A DNA stretch of 64,000 nt from Malurus cyaneus samueli (Eukaryota > Chordata > Aves > Passeriformes > Maluridae). Below are positions 51,063 to 64,000 of the stretch, in pieces. A model generated the notes under the pieces. It had not been told where the DNA came from and did no database searches. It saw nothing but the letters and a program-made list of their open reading frames with translations. Position 1 is the stretch's first letter; each line of letters begins with the position of its first letter. Where the stretch lies: positions 77,029,845 to 77,093,844 of the forward strand of contig CM019215.1 of NCBI GenBank assembly GCA_009741485.1, read 5' to 3'. The position numbers and the translations under genes are program-made.

Positions 51063-54000
51063 TGCATGGAAAGCTGTATCTGTCTTTGAATCACCTTTTC
51101 AAATTTCTTATAACTCCAGTGTGTAGTCTCACTAAAACTGTATAAGAGACTCAGAAAGAGCTGCTTCAAGTGAAAAGTCCATAATAGAAATTCCATGGTT
51201 ATGGAAACTCTTTTCAAATTTCTAATTAAGATGCTATGCAATGATTCAGGTATTTCTTTTGCTCTTCTAATAAAACACATGAAGCTTGTAAGTCATAAGT
51301 AAGAGCTAACCTTTACTCTAAATATGAAAACTTGGTTTTGTAAGGCCAACTCCAAACAATTAGCCTCAAACAATATACTCTTTGTCAGAAAGCAGGGCAG
51401 AAACAAGTACTTAATAAAATAATAAGCTTTTAAAGACTGGGAAATATGCGCACAACTCATGAGTGTCACTGGCATTATCATCTCACAGTACCTCCAAACT
51501 TCTTCCAGTTGTCATGGATGCTTAGACCCAGAAGTTTTTGAAAGGGATCATTCAGAAACCTTTCAGGAGCTTAAAATATGATCCTTCCATTATAAAATAG
51601 TTCCACACAGGCCCTCAGACTATGGAATAAGTGGCTGTCATCACCACCAGCATCAAGCACTTCCCAGCTGCTGATGATGTGTTTCAGCACCAAAGAGATA
51701 CTGCACGTGACACTGACACTGACAAACAGGAGTAGGTGCTTGCAAGTTCCTGTGCTTTCCATTTTAAAGGTAATATTAATAAGGCTGTCATGCGTTATTT
51801 TGGACTGCAAATATTATTTTTGCAAATAAACAAATAATAACTGGGTTCCACATTAAGATTTTTATTTTTTTTTTTTATGATTGTGATTAAGATATGCACT
51901 GCCAGTGAATATCTGTAGTGCATTCTCTTTTGCATGAGTGTTTTGAATGCAAGAGTGAGGCACCCACAGAGCACATTCACTGTTCTGCACAAAAGGGAAA
52001 GGGCTGAGAGCACTTAAACATCAATTCCACTATTGCACTTTTAAGGATCAAAGTAGAAGGATTGTGAAAGAATCTTTCAACTCTTAGATTTTGAGGTTTA
52101 CACTTTTTTTTTTTTTTTTTTTTAATTGATAAATACCATGGATGGGCAAGACTGAAATTGTCTTTCCTCTTAGTAGGTATCCTGGTTAATATGTCACTGC
52201 TGAGGACAGCTAATATTGAGCCAGATTTTCAGGTCTAATGAGGATACCATTGTTAAATGCTGCATTACTGTTTCAGGGTTCATAGCTCAAATACTTAACT
52301 TTATTATTGGTTTTGCATTGTTAAGGAGAAGCCACTGCCTGAATAATCTCACATCTTGCAAGGAGTCACACATCATGGTTTACTGGCTGCCTTGTAAACT
52401 TAGTAACTTATTGATTTTCTACCAACTACAGTGTGGTAAACATGGCACTAAATTATTAATATATGGTTCTGCCATTCATATTCCCCAAGTATAACATAAT
52501 TCCTTTTCATTTAATGGTAAATTACATCACAGATCGACTAAAATATAAAAGCAGGAAAAATGGTAGAACATAAAACAGTACCAGGAACACTAGGGAAAGA
52601 TCATATTTACTTAAAAACATCAAATAAAATAGAGCCTAGACAACTGGCAAGAGACAATCATTACTTGAGAGAATTAGCTGGGGGTTATATGAAAGAATGG
52701 GATGCTCTTACTTAATTTTTAAATGTTTTTGGTTTTTTTTGTTTGTTTTTTTTTTTTTTTTTTTTTTTACCTGTATTACAGTGCAAATCATCATGTTTCA
52801 GACAGGCAAGGTACTCCTGAAGAACAGCTGGGTTATGGCATATAAAGAGTTATTATCCTTGGATTACATTGGTGGCATTATTGTGCGACAAAGTTAAGGG
52901 AGCTCGAGTCTTTCTTAAGTGTCACATTATCTGCCAGCTACTGACTGCTATAAAATCTTCAGAGGGTCCTCTCAGGTATTCCTTCAGAAATTCTTGACTC
53001 CATTTGATGTTGAATAAAGGGTAGGAATGATGAGTCACAACTTTCTGGAATCTCTATTTTTCCTTTGTTGACTGAAAATGCACTACAAGCTTCCTGAAGG
53101 CCTAACCTATTTCACAATAACTTCGTTTGAATTTATCAAAATCAAGTAGGCAAGTAAAGTCAGACTTTTCTTCCCCCATGCAAAGCTAAAATTAGAGAAA
53201 TATCTGGAACATTTATCAACATTGCTGGTCATCTGTAAAATTAATCAATTTCCAGTTATTTCTGAGAAATTCATGAGTGTTGTCAAGAAGGATGATGACT
53301 TGCAGAGGAAGTTTAATTTATGCCTGCTTCCAAACAAGAGAAGGGATCAGTCTCTTACACATTCAGAAAAAAACTGCCAATCATTTTTTTTTTTTTTCTG
53401 ATTTCTTACTTCTGGAAAAATGGATCTTCTACCCCACCTTGCAATAAATCAGACTTCCAATTCACATGCATTCATATGCAGCATAAGCCGAAGAGTGACA
53501 TAGTGGTTTAATACAATGATTATAACCACTCAGTAAGAAAAAGACATTGAGAAAAAACAATTGCTTCTTCCAATGTTAGACTGACTGAGTCTAAGCACAG
53601 GTTACTCCAGCAAGCTGGACTGAAAACTAGGATTTAAATTCAGGATCAGAAAGAGAACAAATGCAATACTGAGACACGTCAGCAGGTAACTGGGCCCTGA
53701 AGTAATGTTCTCTCACCTGACGGAGCAAGAGAAACTCTTGAGCATCATGTGAGAATCTGCTGGACACAATTGAGCAAGAAATGAATAAGAATGACACCTG
53801 GTGCTGTGAGGAAGGGCTGGGTTTCACTAAGTGGTTCAAGGGGGTGGGTATGGGAGAAACAAGTCTGTTGTATGGATAACTGAAAGGGGAGCACTGAAAC
53901 ATTTTGGGGAATCTGGTAAAGCCAACAGAACTTCGGTAAACATCTTAAGACTATAGTGAGCACAAGATTACTTCAGATAATACCGGAAATACCAAATTGG

Positions 54001-56811
54001 AGAACGTCTGCAGTTAACAGTGGCCCTAAAGGGTAAAAGTAAACTGGGACAGGTTGTTTATCTGTGAAGAGACAGGTTGATTACCAGAGGGACTAAGGGG
54101 ATACAGAAGTAGCATCACAGCAAGGAGAGAAGCAGGGATGAAAGCCACTGGTTCAATGGAGGCAGATGCAAATCTGGTGTCTGAACATGGCAGTCCATTC
54201 TATCTTCTTTTTAAACTCCACCCCAAACTCACTTCCTTCAGGAGTGTGTTGCCTGCTCTGTGTGTGTTCAAGCAAGTGAGATGCTTGCAAATGTCAAACT
54301 TAACCAGTCAGCAAGGAAATGAAGACAGGAGAGACTGCAAATGTGCAACAGGATGTGAGTGTGAGTGTAGGTCAAAGGGGAGCTGCCAGAGGGACTTTAC
54401 TGGCCAAGTTTGAACATGTTTAGCCAGTGAGTAAGATCAGGATTTACATTGTACAGCTCTGGCTTATTGAGGGCTGTTTGTGGGTCTGGGGCACCTGAAC
54501 AGTGGGAGGTGACGTTCTTATGGCCAGCCACACTCACAGTGTGTGTGTGGGAGGGTATAGGGAGAGCAGGAACAGAAAAAACAGCAACCTGGCATTTCAC
54601 AGATATCCAGGCCCTCCCAGCTGGCTCTGAGAACTGCCAGCAATCCCAAAGTCCACTGGTCTGTTAACATACACGAGCAGTGAAACACAGCTCTGAGCTG
54701 TATGTGGCATTTTGTCTCTGCTGCCAATTTATATTCATGTTGCAATCTATACTGTTTAGCTTCACTTAAATAGATTTTGCATGTAGGTGTTTTATAGATG
54801 CATAACTTGCTCTGTACAATATTTATTATTTGTCAAAAAGACAATAAAAATTCCACAGAGAGCAGTTATTGAGGTTCTTCATTGAAGCAAGTGCTTGAGT
54901 TATTTTCTTTAAACTGATTATCCAGTTCTTGCAGTGATTGAAATAGGTTTGCCTTTTATAGATTATTGACCTGGTTTACATCCATTTCATTGATAACCTA
55001 TTACCATATATCACAGCAGCACAACTGCTGATCAGGCATGCTTCATGCAGAATTCAGAAGCTGTGGACTGCAGGCAAAGAAATGGGTGCAGGGAGCCTTG
55101 TGAGTGCTTTACACATTTGAGTAACAGCTGTTCAGAAGTGAGGTAAAGTGAAAGACCGAGTTTCTGCTCTGGCCAACACACAACACTCCTGGGAACACCT
55201 TTGCAAGATCTCCACCTTGGTACGTGCAAGAAATGAGTTTCATCCTGCCACAGCTCCCACTGGTGATACACATGGCAAAGGAAACTCACCTTTCATGGGC
55301 TTGATGCATTTGAGGCATTTCAGCCACCATCACACTAGTATCTAATATAATTTTGTCAGCCTAAAACCTATTCATTTCAAAGAGCACTTCCCAATTGTGG
55401 GTTGTGTCCATGATTTCTATTAAAATAAAGCTGATTTTCCAACAGGCTGGTAATGAATTCCTTTGTTCAGAGTGATACTGAGCTTCCTGGGGTCTTTTGT
55501 TTTGTAAGAACTTAAAATTCAAGTTCATTTAGAATTGTTTCCTGATACGGTTTTTGATCATCACAATTATGCCTTCAAAATCTATACAGAGCCTTTTGTA
55601 TTCCTGCTCATTTTCTTAAGTAATAGAGCAACAAAAACATCAATAGGGAAATTAAGTTTTTTCTCCTCCACTGAGGACAGAAAAAGATGCAACATGAAAT
55701 TTTTAATTTAAAATCTGGACTGCTTTTTAACAACTGTTATTTTTACACTGAACCAACAACAATAATACTGGTCCTGCATTTCAAGTGCAAAAAATGCATT
55801 TATTAGAGAATAGTGGCAAAAAGGCATTAGAGAAAATTGCTTTAATGAACAATACTGTTACATGAACAATTTCTGTCTGAACATGCATATGGTTTTGTAG
55901 TGGTGACATTGGAAACTAACTGGTTATGTATTGGATGAACAAAAATCAGATTTAAACCTACCTCAATGAATACAAGGAAATGTGCAGTAGTAAAAGAACA
56001 AAAGAATTAACAAAGAGAAATCTAATATTTTTCAACATTGCAAACCATGTAAACTTGCAGCAGTATTCATCAATATGCTTCATCTCACACATCCATATTC
56101 ATCCAACTTGTGTCAGAAAAGAACAAACAAAACCCTAGACACATCTGTGAATGTTTGAAACAACCTCATCCTTATACTACAAGTCTCACTGCCAACAACC
56201 ACATAAATAATAACAATTAGAGTAATGTTCTGTAACCACAACCTTTTCCTTCACCTTTAGAAAAGAGCAATATACTGTGTAGAAAAAAGTGTCAGGTTAC
56301 TCTATTACACAAATTAAGTAGCAAATTGAAAGGTATTTACACACTATAATTAAGTGTATTTCTCCAATTTCTACTTAGAATTTCCAGTATTTTTTTACTA
56401 TTATTTTTGCAGCTGTGCATGAAAGAACCCTATTAATCTTACTCCTGACTCATGCATCCAAACCCACAAATAAGCTAATATATCAAATGAAAATCAAATG
56501 CACAGGTATGACAACTTTTAAATATACATGCAGTCCAGACAACGGATCCATAAGATCTCAAAATTTCAATCTTGTGTTTTATTAAGTACATACATTCATT
56601 CAGCATTGCTGACAGTTGTACACTAAACCGATGAAAGTTAAAAAATTAACTCTCACAAGCCTCCCTGTAAAATACCAAAACAAAGCAAAAAAAACCCAGC
56701 ACAGCAGCAAAAAAAGAAGCCAGCACCACAAAAAAAAAACCCACAGAGCACTGCAGCTTTAGTTTATCAACACAGCTTTTTTTCCCAGAAACAGGGCATC
56801 ATAAAATAGCC
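51063..56811. other. Unique sequence with T-runs, no gene proven
   Basis: T-runs at 52104-52123 and 52725-52768 (the latter with G interruptions), shorter ones near 51867 and 53385, and an A/C-rich stretch at 56680-56745. The part 53640-54680 is less AT-rich. An AATAAA string near 54843 follows it, which could suit the 3' end of a non-coding transcript, but there is no independent support. Frames reach 92 codons and none is recognised. Confidence 0.4.
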
Positions 56812-57345
56812 TGTGTGGTTGCTTGATCCTGTCTGGATGCCAAGCAACCACCAAAAGTGATCTATCACTCACCACTGCAACTGGATAGAGGAAAACAATT
56901 ACAATGAAAGGCTGTTGAGGACAGAGAGAGATCACTCATTGATTACTGTCACAGGCAAAACAGGGTTGACTTGGGGATATTAACCAGATATATTGCCATT
57001 CAAAATCAGAGCAGTATAATGAGAACTAAAACAAATCTTAAAACTGCCTTCCTCCCACTCCTCCTTCCTTCAGGGCTCTACCTTTTCACCCCAGTGATGC
57101 AAGCAGACAGGGAATGGGATATATGGTCAGTTTATCACAGGTTTTTTCTGCCAATGCTCAGGGACAGGAGCCTTTGCCCTGCTTCAGCCTGAGTTTCCTC
57201 CCATGGTACACATTCCTGCAAAAACTTCTCCAGCTTGAGTCCTTCCCACAGTCTAGAGCTCTCCACAAACTATTGCAAGTGGGTCTCTTACCACAGGGCA
57301 CAGTCCTTCAGGCACACCCTGCTCCAGTAATCCTTGTTACTTTTT
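56812..57345 (-). mobile_element. ERVL-type LTR, minus strand, 5' part missing
   Basis: The left end TGTGTGGTTGCTTGATCCTG corresponds to the reverse complement of an avian LTR 3' end. In order follow TCTGGATGCCAAGCAACCAC, GACAGAGAGAGATCACTCAT near 56919, GTCACAGGCAAAACAGGGTT near 56948, TTAAAACTGCCTTCCTCCCA near 57038, and repeated CTGCTCC or CTTCTCCAGC units typical of this LTR's upstream half. It shares its block order, inverted, with the LTR at 1-470 and so is very likely the same family. Similarity stops near 57345, so the LTR start is missing. No internal retroviral genes lie next to it. The frames at 56971-57368 are meaningless. Confidence 0.75.
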
Positions 57346-60300
57346 CTAGTTTAGCTTCTCATTGCTAGGAGAGTCTCAAACACTGAGCCAGGTTGAATTC
57401 TGTGGCCAGATGACAATTTAAGCGATGTGTAACTTTGTAAATGTAGTTGGAAAAAATGAAGCCATATGAATCCACTGGATTCTACCTTCAAAGTTTGTGA
57501 GTTACACACTGGAATAAATCCAAGAAGGTGTTTAAGTGAACCTGGTTTATGTGTCTGAATACAGCATTAACTCACCCCAGAATTTCCTACCCCTCCCCAC
57601 TAGATGACTTCCAGCAGGATGTCACCTTTCTCCTCATGACAGTAGACATGAAGTGTCGAGTTGGTGAGGAGAGCAATGGGCAGAGACTCCGTGGCTGATG
57701 AGCTGTGTTAATATTCCCAGCTCGTTTTCACAAAATGTCACCAAGTACTGTGACAGCAATAAACTTCAAAACTCAAACTTAATTAAAGCACATTTAACAC
57801 AGATGTTGCTACTAGCAACAAAGTAGCACTGTCACTGTAACCTCTTCTGTCAAGGTGACTGCTGCCAGTCTTTCAAAATACAGTATCTAATGTATTCCTT
57901 GAGCATATAAATTATCCTTGAATATGTAAGTCATAGGCAGATTTTGTATGTTCTATGCAATCAGATAGCAGAAAGCAACTTTTTCGCAATTAGATTTATT
58001 TTTATTAGCAATTCATTTTCTCCGGACATTTATCTCATTCAGAGAAAACAGGTTCAAAAAAGTCTTTACAGAGTTCTATTAAACAATATTTAATAATACT
58101 GATTTTTAGTGGGATTCAGATTAATATATTGTTATACTGATTTTCATTCTCTCAAGTGGTCCAAGTGCTTTAAGATATAAATATATACGGACACTTTTTC
58201 AGACTGCCTCCAGCACCTGTTCACATTTCACAAATACTTCCTAGATCTGTTGAAAGGACAGGCAGAGACAGATACTTTTTTACCCTGTAGGATATTCAAA
58301 TGAATAGCTGAAAAGGTCAGAAGCAGGGCAGGTCTAAACTCCTTACCCATTTATCTCCTACAGCTACCATAGCTAATACAACATTTGTGTGTGCAATACT
58401 GTCAGCAGTCACCCATCTTCTACAATCTTCTTTCCCATAAGCAACCAATTTTTACATATTTATTCACAGAAATACTTTTTTGGGGGTCTAAATTTGTGTT
58501 AGATAAGGCAGACACCTGATTCATGCAGGTCAAGGTTTGGCATAGAATCTCTGTACACAATTAGTGAGTGACAGAGCTTTCTGATTTCTCTTTATGCAGC
58601 AGTAGACCAACAAAAAAGGCATATTTAAGTCTTCTTAAAAAGTTGTGGAGATTTCAGTAAGCAGGGTCCTCTGTCCATGTAGCTGCAGCTTCACTTACTA
58701 CAAGCATGTCCCTTCCCCTCATCCTCTTGCCTATGGTATTCACATTTTCCTCCTTTTCCTCTGCGCCATCTGAAACATTTCATTTTCCTTCCTCCCACTC
58801 CTTTTTTCCCTTTTTAGCTTGACAGCTCAAGCAGAAATCACATCCTTGTCACCCAGCAGGGATGGGACACCCCAGGGGTCAGGACACCTGGCTGCCCTTC
58901 CTCCAGCCTTCCCTCAGCCTGGACAGAAGCACAGACTCCTCTCCTACCACAGCATTTCACAGGACTTAGGGGAACTCCTTCACTGCCTGCAAGCTTCCAC
59001 AGCCTGACAAATTTAAGATAAACTGGCCAATAGATTACAAAGCTATCAGATAACGGACAGACACAGACATTGTGACTCTATCAGAAAGCCAGCAAATCAT
59101 TAAAATTATGCTGACTTTCCTTATGCATACACACACGACAACTCTCTTAAACTGGGTTTCCATTAGTTACAGAAATGAAGATACTGACTATTTATCTGGG
59201 GGGTTTTGTCAACTTGTACTTTTAAATATCNACAGTCCATAAACATCATTCACTTCTGACAGGATTTTTTCTTCTGGAGTGCATGAATCACTGATTATAG
59301 TCTGGCTCATGCACAATCAGAGTTCCTCTACTTCACATTGTAATTAAGGTTATATGAATCAATTACAAAATTAATTCCAGGGATATAAAGCTATCATTAA
59401 AGTCAGAGAATGATTCAGGGAATTAACAGATACCAGGTAGGTAACACTTGAGAAAAAAAACTGCCTTGAATGCTTTGTTCACAACATCAAGAGTGCCTCC
59501 CAAAGTTTCTTAAAAGTAGTTTAACAAATTCAGTGGTGTCAGAAATAATGGTCCTACTCTGGCTTCAGGGTTTGGCCAAATGACCACAAAAAGTATATTA
59601 ATTGTTTTTATATTGCTTTAGTCCACCTATCATGTTCCAGCTGTTGTTTCCTTGTGTTCAAACACCACAGAATTATTGGTAATTTCCTTGGCTGACAATA
59701 CATCTTCAAAAGATGTACATCTGTATATTTAAATATGTATTGAAAATATAGAAGCACTGGTTCATTAGACAAAGTTTATGTATTTTGAAATTTCCCCTTC
59801 TCTTTTTTAAACTAATTTCTTAAAGAGAGAACAGATTCACTAGGAGAAAACAACTGCAAGATGCAATCAGCAAAAGCAGTACAGAAGCCATTAAAATGGA
59901 TCTAGTTAGCATAATTTTTAACTTGAAAAAATAATTTTAATGCAATATTAAAATGAAAACAAAAGAAAAAGGAAAATAAACCTTTGAATAATAAACTAAT
60001 TACACATGGAATACTCCCCATTTGATGCTAAACCACACTAACACTTTTCGTTTTTCCTGCTTAAAAGTTTGTCAAGTAATTCTCTTTTATTTATAGTACT
60101 ATGAGTGCCACAAGGATGACTCAACCACATGAAAACAACTTTATATTTTAACAATGTTCTTCCAAATTTGCAACTATTTTATTTATAAGGATTTATTATT
60201 GTACTGTAAGAATTGCTCACCACACAATCAGAAAACATCCCCAAACTGCATCTTCCAAAATACAATTGTAATCTTCATTTTCAAACAACATTTTTTTTCT

Positions 60301-63300
60301 TCAGTCTTTAGTTTGTCTTTAAAGCCAATTACAGTAATCAAATTATAAAATAATTTTTATTTAATAATTGTTTTTCTTTTTTTTTTGTCTTGAAGCTGTA
60401 ATCACTGAAACACATATCACCACCAAAAGAGTTTTTCAAAAGGATACCACCTAACATTTTTTGGCTCAAAGAAGTTATATGTATTGTATGGGATTAAACA
60501 ATGTACAACATTTTCATTTTGAGGGTGGGATTTTCATAAGTGAGGTGTCATGGTGAGGATTTAGCTTTTTTAATTAGTCTTGTTCATCCAATTTGTGATT
60601 ACTTTGAACTACTACTGATTTCTTAGACTGAAAGGTGGCATTCATAAAGAGATTCCAGCACCAACACATAATGTCTTCAGAAATTTAAAGCCATTTAGTA
60701 ATTTTAACTCGCTGTTTCTCTTTTCAGAGCCTAGATTAATTTCATAACATCTTACCACTCATTACAAAATGGCTTATAACAGAGTCAATAATCTGGAGGA
60801 GAAGAAAGCAAAGTAGAAATAATGGACAGTCACCACTTTGGCTTGGGCTGAGACAAGACAGCACAAGATATAAGGAACACAGAAGTCAGAAATATCATGA
60901 CACCTGATCTTAATTCTTTGCTAGTTTTTTTGTCTAACACCATGAGACAAAGACAAATAATATCCTCTGAAGGTATGTCTGGTACTGACAAAAGCTGTTC
61001 ACGTACTACATGAAGGAAGCATCACTTGAGAGCATTTTCCCCTTTCAGCCTTCTCCCCTTAGACCCTCAGTCTTGCTGTCTGCTCCAAAACAACAGATCA
61101 AAGCATCTAAGGAGAACTGATGAAACGTGCAACAGCCCAATTATTCCAAAGCAGAAGCTTCTAGGTTTAGGTCTGACAGTGGCCCGTAAAGCGGGCAAAA
61201 TTGTCTAATCACAATTTTAAAGGAGTAATCAAATGTTAAGAAGCTACACCTTTGAAAGAATTAATTGACTTCTGTGTCTCTTCTGTGTGTGGAACAGAAA
61301 TTTCTCCTGCCATATTGCATAAGGTCCTAGAAGGAAAGGTAGTAAGAAGCTGGCTGATTGCTCCCTCTAGTTTATCAAGAGTATCATGATGGGCTAATCT
61401 TTAATCAGGGGTTCACTCTGCATCTCAGACACCAAATCCAGCCAGCTGGCACGGCTGCATCCAGGCTTTTCCTACATGACAAGGTCAGTAGAGCAGACTT
61501 GAGCTGGCTTGTAACAGCTCAGCTTTCCATCTTAGCTGACCCCAGAAGGCTCTAGTCTGGAGAAAGAGCAGATAGCCAAAAGGACAAGCCTTCTTATGAT
61601 AAAGCTGGTGGGATAGTCCTTACTGCAACACATGTTGATTGAGGTGCAGATACACAACTTATTTTAGACACAAACATTTAGGCTACCAACAGCAGGTGAG
61701 AGGGGAATCACACATGAATGGCAAATGCAAGACGTCATCTACCCACAGGTAGACTAGCGCTTTATTATCAACATCTGCCCATGGATCGACAGCCAATCAG
61801 CCACACTGGGTAAAAAAAGGAGCAAGATAAGAAGAAAAAAGTCCAGTTCAAAACATGATAATTTTTACAGACATAGGGTGTTCACTGTTATCCCCAGGAT
61901 CTTCAGCACAGCCTGCTAATTCAACTGCAAAAATCAGTACAATTTCCTAAACTTCTCTAATAAGAAAACCACTACCACACTATGTTACACATAGATTTCA
62001 TGTCCTGCAAGGCCACAGAGGCATAATTTAGTAAGCAGATAGGCTGCATAAATTATCCTCTTTTAACTGTTAATACAAATCATATTCCAGCCTGCATAAC
62101 ACAGATTTGAATAATCTTCTATTTTTAATAATGACTAGTGTCAAGTAATGAACAAGAAATATATAGGGAAGTCAAATCTCCTACTTGAAACATTACACAT
62201 AAAAGGGATTTTTAACCTGTTTTACCCAAACAAAAAGGATACAGGACTGGTCATTATGATACGAAAGGGAGAGACAGGAAATGTTTACATGCATGTATGT
62301 ACACATATTTGCACACATGTATGAGTATAGACAGCACCTTGATAGAAAGGATCATTGGTCACTTGCCTTACTATATTGCTCAGCCATATGGGCTCATCCT
62401 CAGAAAAAATAGGTTTATGGGACGCTGACAATATTGTCAGAGCCTGCTGAGCCAATGTGTACAACCTTCACTGCACTCTGGTGAATCCAGTCATACAAAA
62501 ATACTTGAGAAAAAGGTTTGGGTGCTTATAAGCAAAGCTAGATCCAGCAGCCCTTTATTAGGTACTCAGTCCTTTCACTTCTCTATATATTTTCCTGCAG
62601 AAAATATTTTCCCTTTTGCTCAGAACTTCCTCAGCCTTAAACAAATCATCTATCACAACTGGCAAAATATTTAATCCTGTGGGTACCAGCACAGATGCAC
62701 TGTCAATAATTATGAAATTGCCTTTTCCTCAGCTTGTAAATTCAAGAAGAAAAGTAGTAAAAGTCAGGTGTCTGCAATGCCAGCTAGCACGATACACATC
62801 CAGTATTTTAAATGCAAGTGTGGGTTTAATAAATACATTATATATGTATAACTCTCCTCACATTTTAAAATATACACATCAATAAATGTGTGTGCACACT
62901 TAAGAATCCAGTTAGGAAAGCTGAAAGGAAACAAATCCTTTTTGCATTAGTAATTCAGGCTCCAATTATTCAGCAATATTCCAAAAGCAAAAATGCCAAG
63001 ACCACTGCTACAACCAAAGGTGCATGAGTCCTGTGACAGCCAGAATTCTGTCACTGTCACTGCAAACACCTCTCCGATGTTCTTTTACCACAAACTAAGA
63101 CAGGAAGAACAGACCTTATTACTGTCACCCGAGCTGGTGACACCCTGTGAAAATGGAATAGCTCTGTAGTACAACCACAATATAATAAAATAATTTGAAC
63201 TGCTAGATACACATTATGTATATATTTTAAAACATTTATATGTTAAATGTATCAAGACACTCACCTGGATTTTTTTTTATTAATCAAAGAACTGATGGCC

Positions 63301-64000
63301 TGGGTTCTATAATCAACTCACAGATTTTTGATGAAACATTATCTTTTGGATCATTTCTATGGAAGATAATATGGAAAATATGGAAAAGTACTTATTAGAA
63401 AAAGGGTAAAAAATGAGCCCTGAAAGTTGTCATCCACAGTAACAAGCTCACAAATGTGACAGATATTGACTTTAATATATTCTAGCTATATTAACACAGC
63501 ATAGGTATATGAGCTACCTTACCTAATGTATGCCAAAATGGGCTTTGGGTAAGCTTTTAAATATTGGATCTGTGAGCAGAAGTGATGTAATTTACAGGGT
63601 TCTTTTTGCATTGCAAATCTGTGAATAATAGGCCTGCTTCATGGTACCAATACCAGCATCAAGGAGCCTTTTTTTTTTCCCCACTTAGGATATGCATATA
63701 GTTATTCTATCACAATATCTTGCCATATTCTCTAATCACCTATTAGGTTTTTCTTGATAGTAGAAAATTATTATTAAAGCTGTTTCCTACCATAAGGAAA
63801 TAAAGGAAACTAAAGTCATGTTTTTAAACCAGTGCTCACTGGCTGTTTTGAATAAAAATCCATGTATATTTCTCAGAAGCCATTCACAAGAAAAGTCTGG
63901 TATATGTAGTAAACAAAACAGAATAAGAACAACAGTCTGCTCTGTATAACTTAAAAAAAAAGTGTATTGGATGAACACTGATTGCAGGATTTTGAAGACT
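57346..64000. other. AT-rich unique sequence to the window end, no gene seen
   Basis: No exon, RNA gene or recognised mobile element in 6.6 kb. A GC-richer patch with a 62-codon frame at 58819-59007 resembles no protein I know. Position 59231 is a single unresolved base (N). Short A/T-runs occur near 60290, 60370 and 63270. Confidence 0.5.
59231..59231. other. Single ambiguous base (N)
   Basis: One N within otherwise continuous sequence; probably an unresolved base or a masked polymorphism. Confidence 0.98.

Noticed and set aside
1..64000. CRISPR array, operon, bacterial insertion sequence, rRNA or tRNA gene
   Set aside because: No regular repeat-spacer series, no tRNA B-box in a foldable context, no rRNA core and no dense coding; composition and repeats are those of a bird chromosome.

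Overview
The window looks like bird nuclear DNA, probably from a passerine, though no species can be named. It is AT-rich and has no recognisable protein-coding gene, rRNA or tRNA. The bird assignment rests on five CR1 LINE pieces, including two bearing the usual minus-orientation CR1 3' tail (AATCATAGAATT or AGAATCACAGAATT), and on three stretches that read like avian endogenous-retrovirus LTRs. These calls come from memory of the families, not from a database search. The open reading frames are short; the longest, 190 codons, lies antisense through an A/C-only block and is spurious. The window is therefore a gene desert or part of one very large intron.

Layout: an LTR piece enters from the left edge (1-470). 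A plus-strand CR1 reverse-transcriptase fragment follows (1594-2300), then long AT-rich unique DNA with A/T tracts and AT microsatellites. A 1.6 kb minus-strand CR1 (9739-11360) appears to be interrupted by one copy of a ~134 bp repeat I cannot classify; its second copy is at 12308-12440. A minus-strand LTR at 14689-15590 is split by about 300 bp built almost only of A and C. At 17313-20903 a 1.8 kb sequence occurs twice in direct orientation on the two sides of a 10-N gap, the pattern of two overlapping contig ends left unmerged. Further CR1 pieces lie at 23771-24735, 28845-29138 and 36471-36545. A GC-richer block at 47990-48790 may be another LTR, and a truncated LTR of the same type as the one at the left edge lies at 56812-57345. 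The rest is unique AT-rich sequence, some of which resembles conserved non-coding DNA.

Nothing here works together as an operon or pathway. The main results are (i) the probable false duplication at the gap, (ii) the A/C-only block inside an LTR, together with a window-wide tendency for A-tracts to be interrupted by C and T-tracts by G, and (iii) the two-copy unclassified repeat. I found no convincing new biological system.
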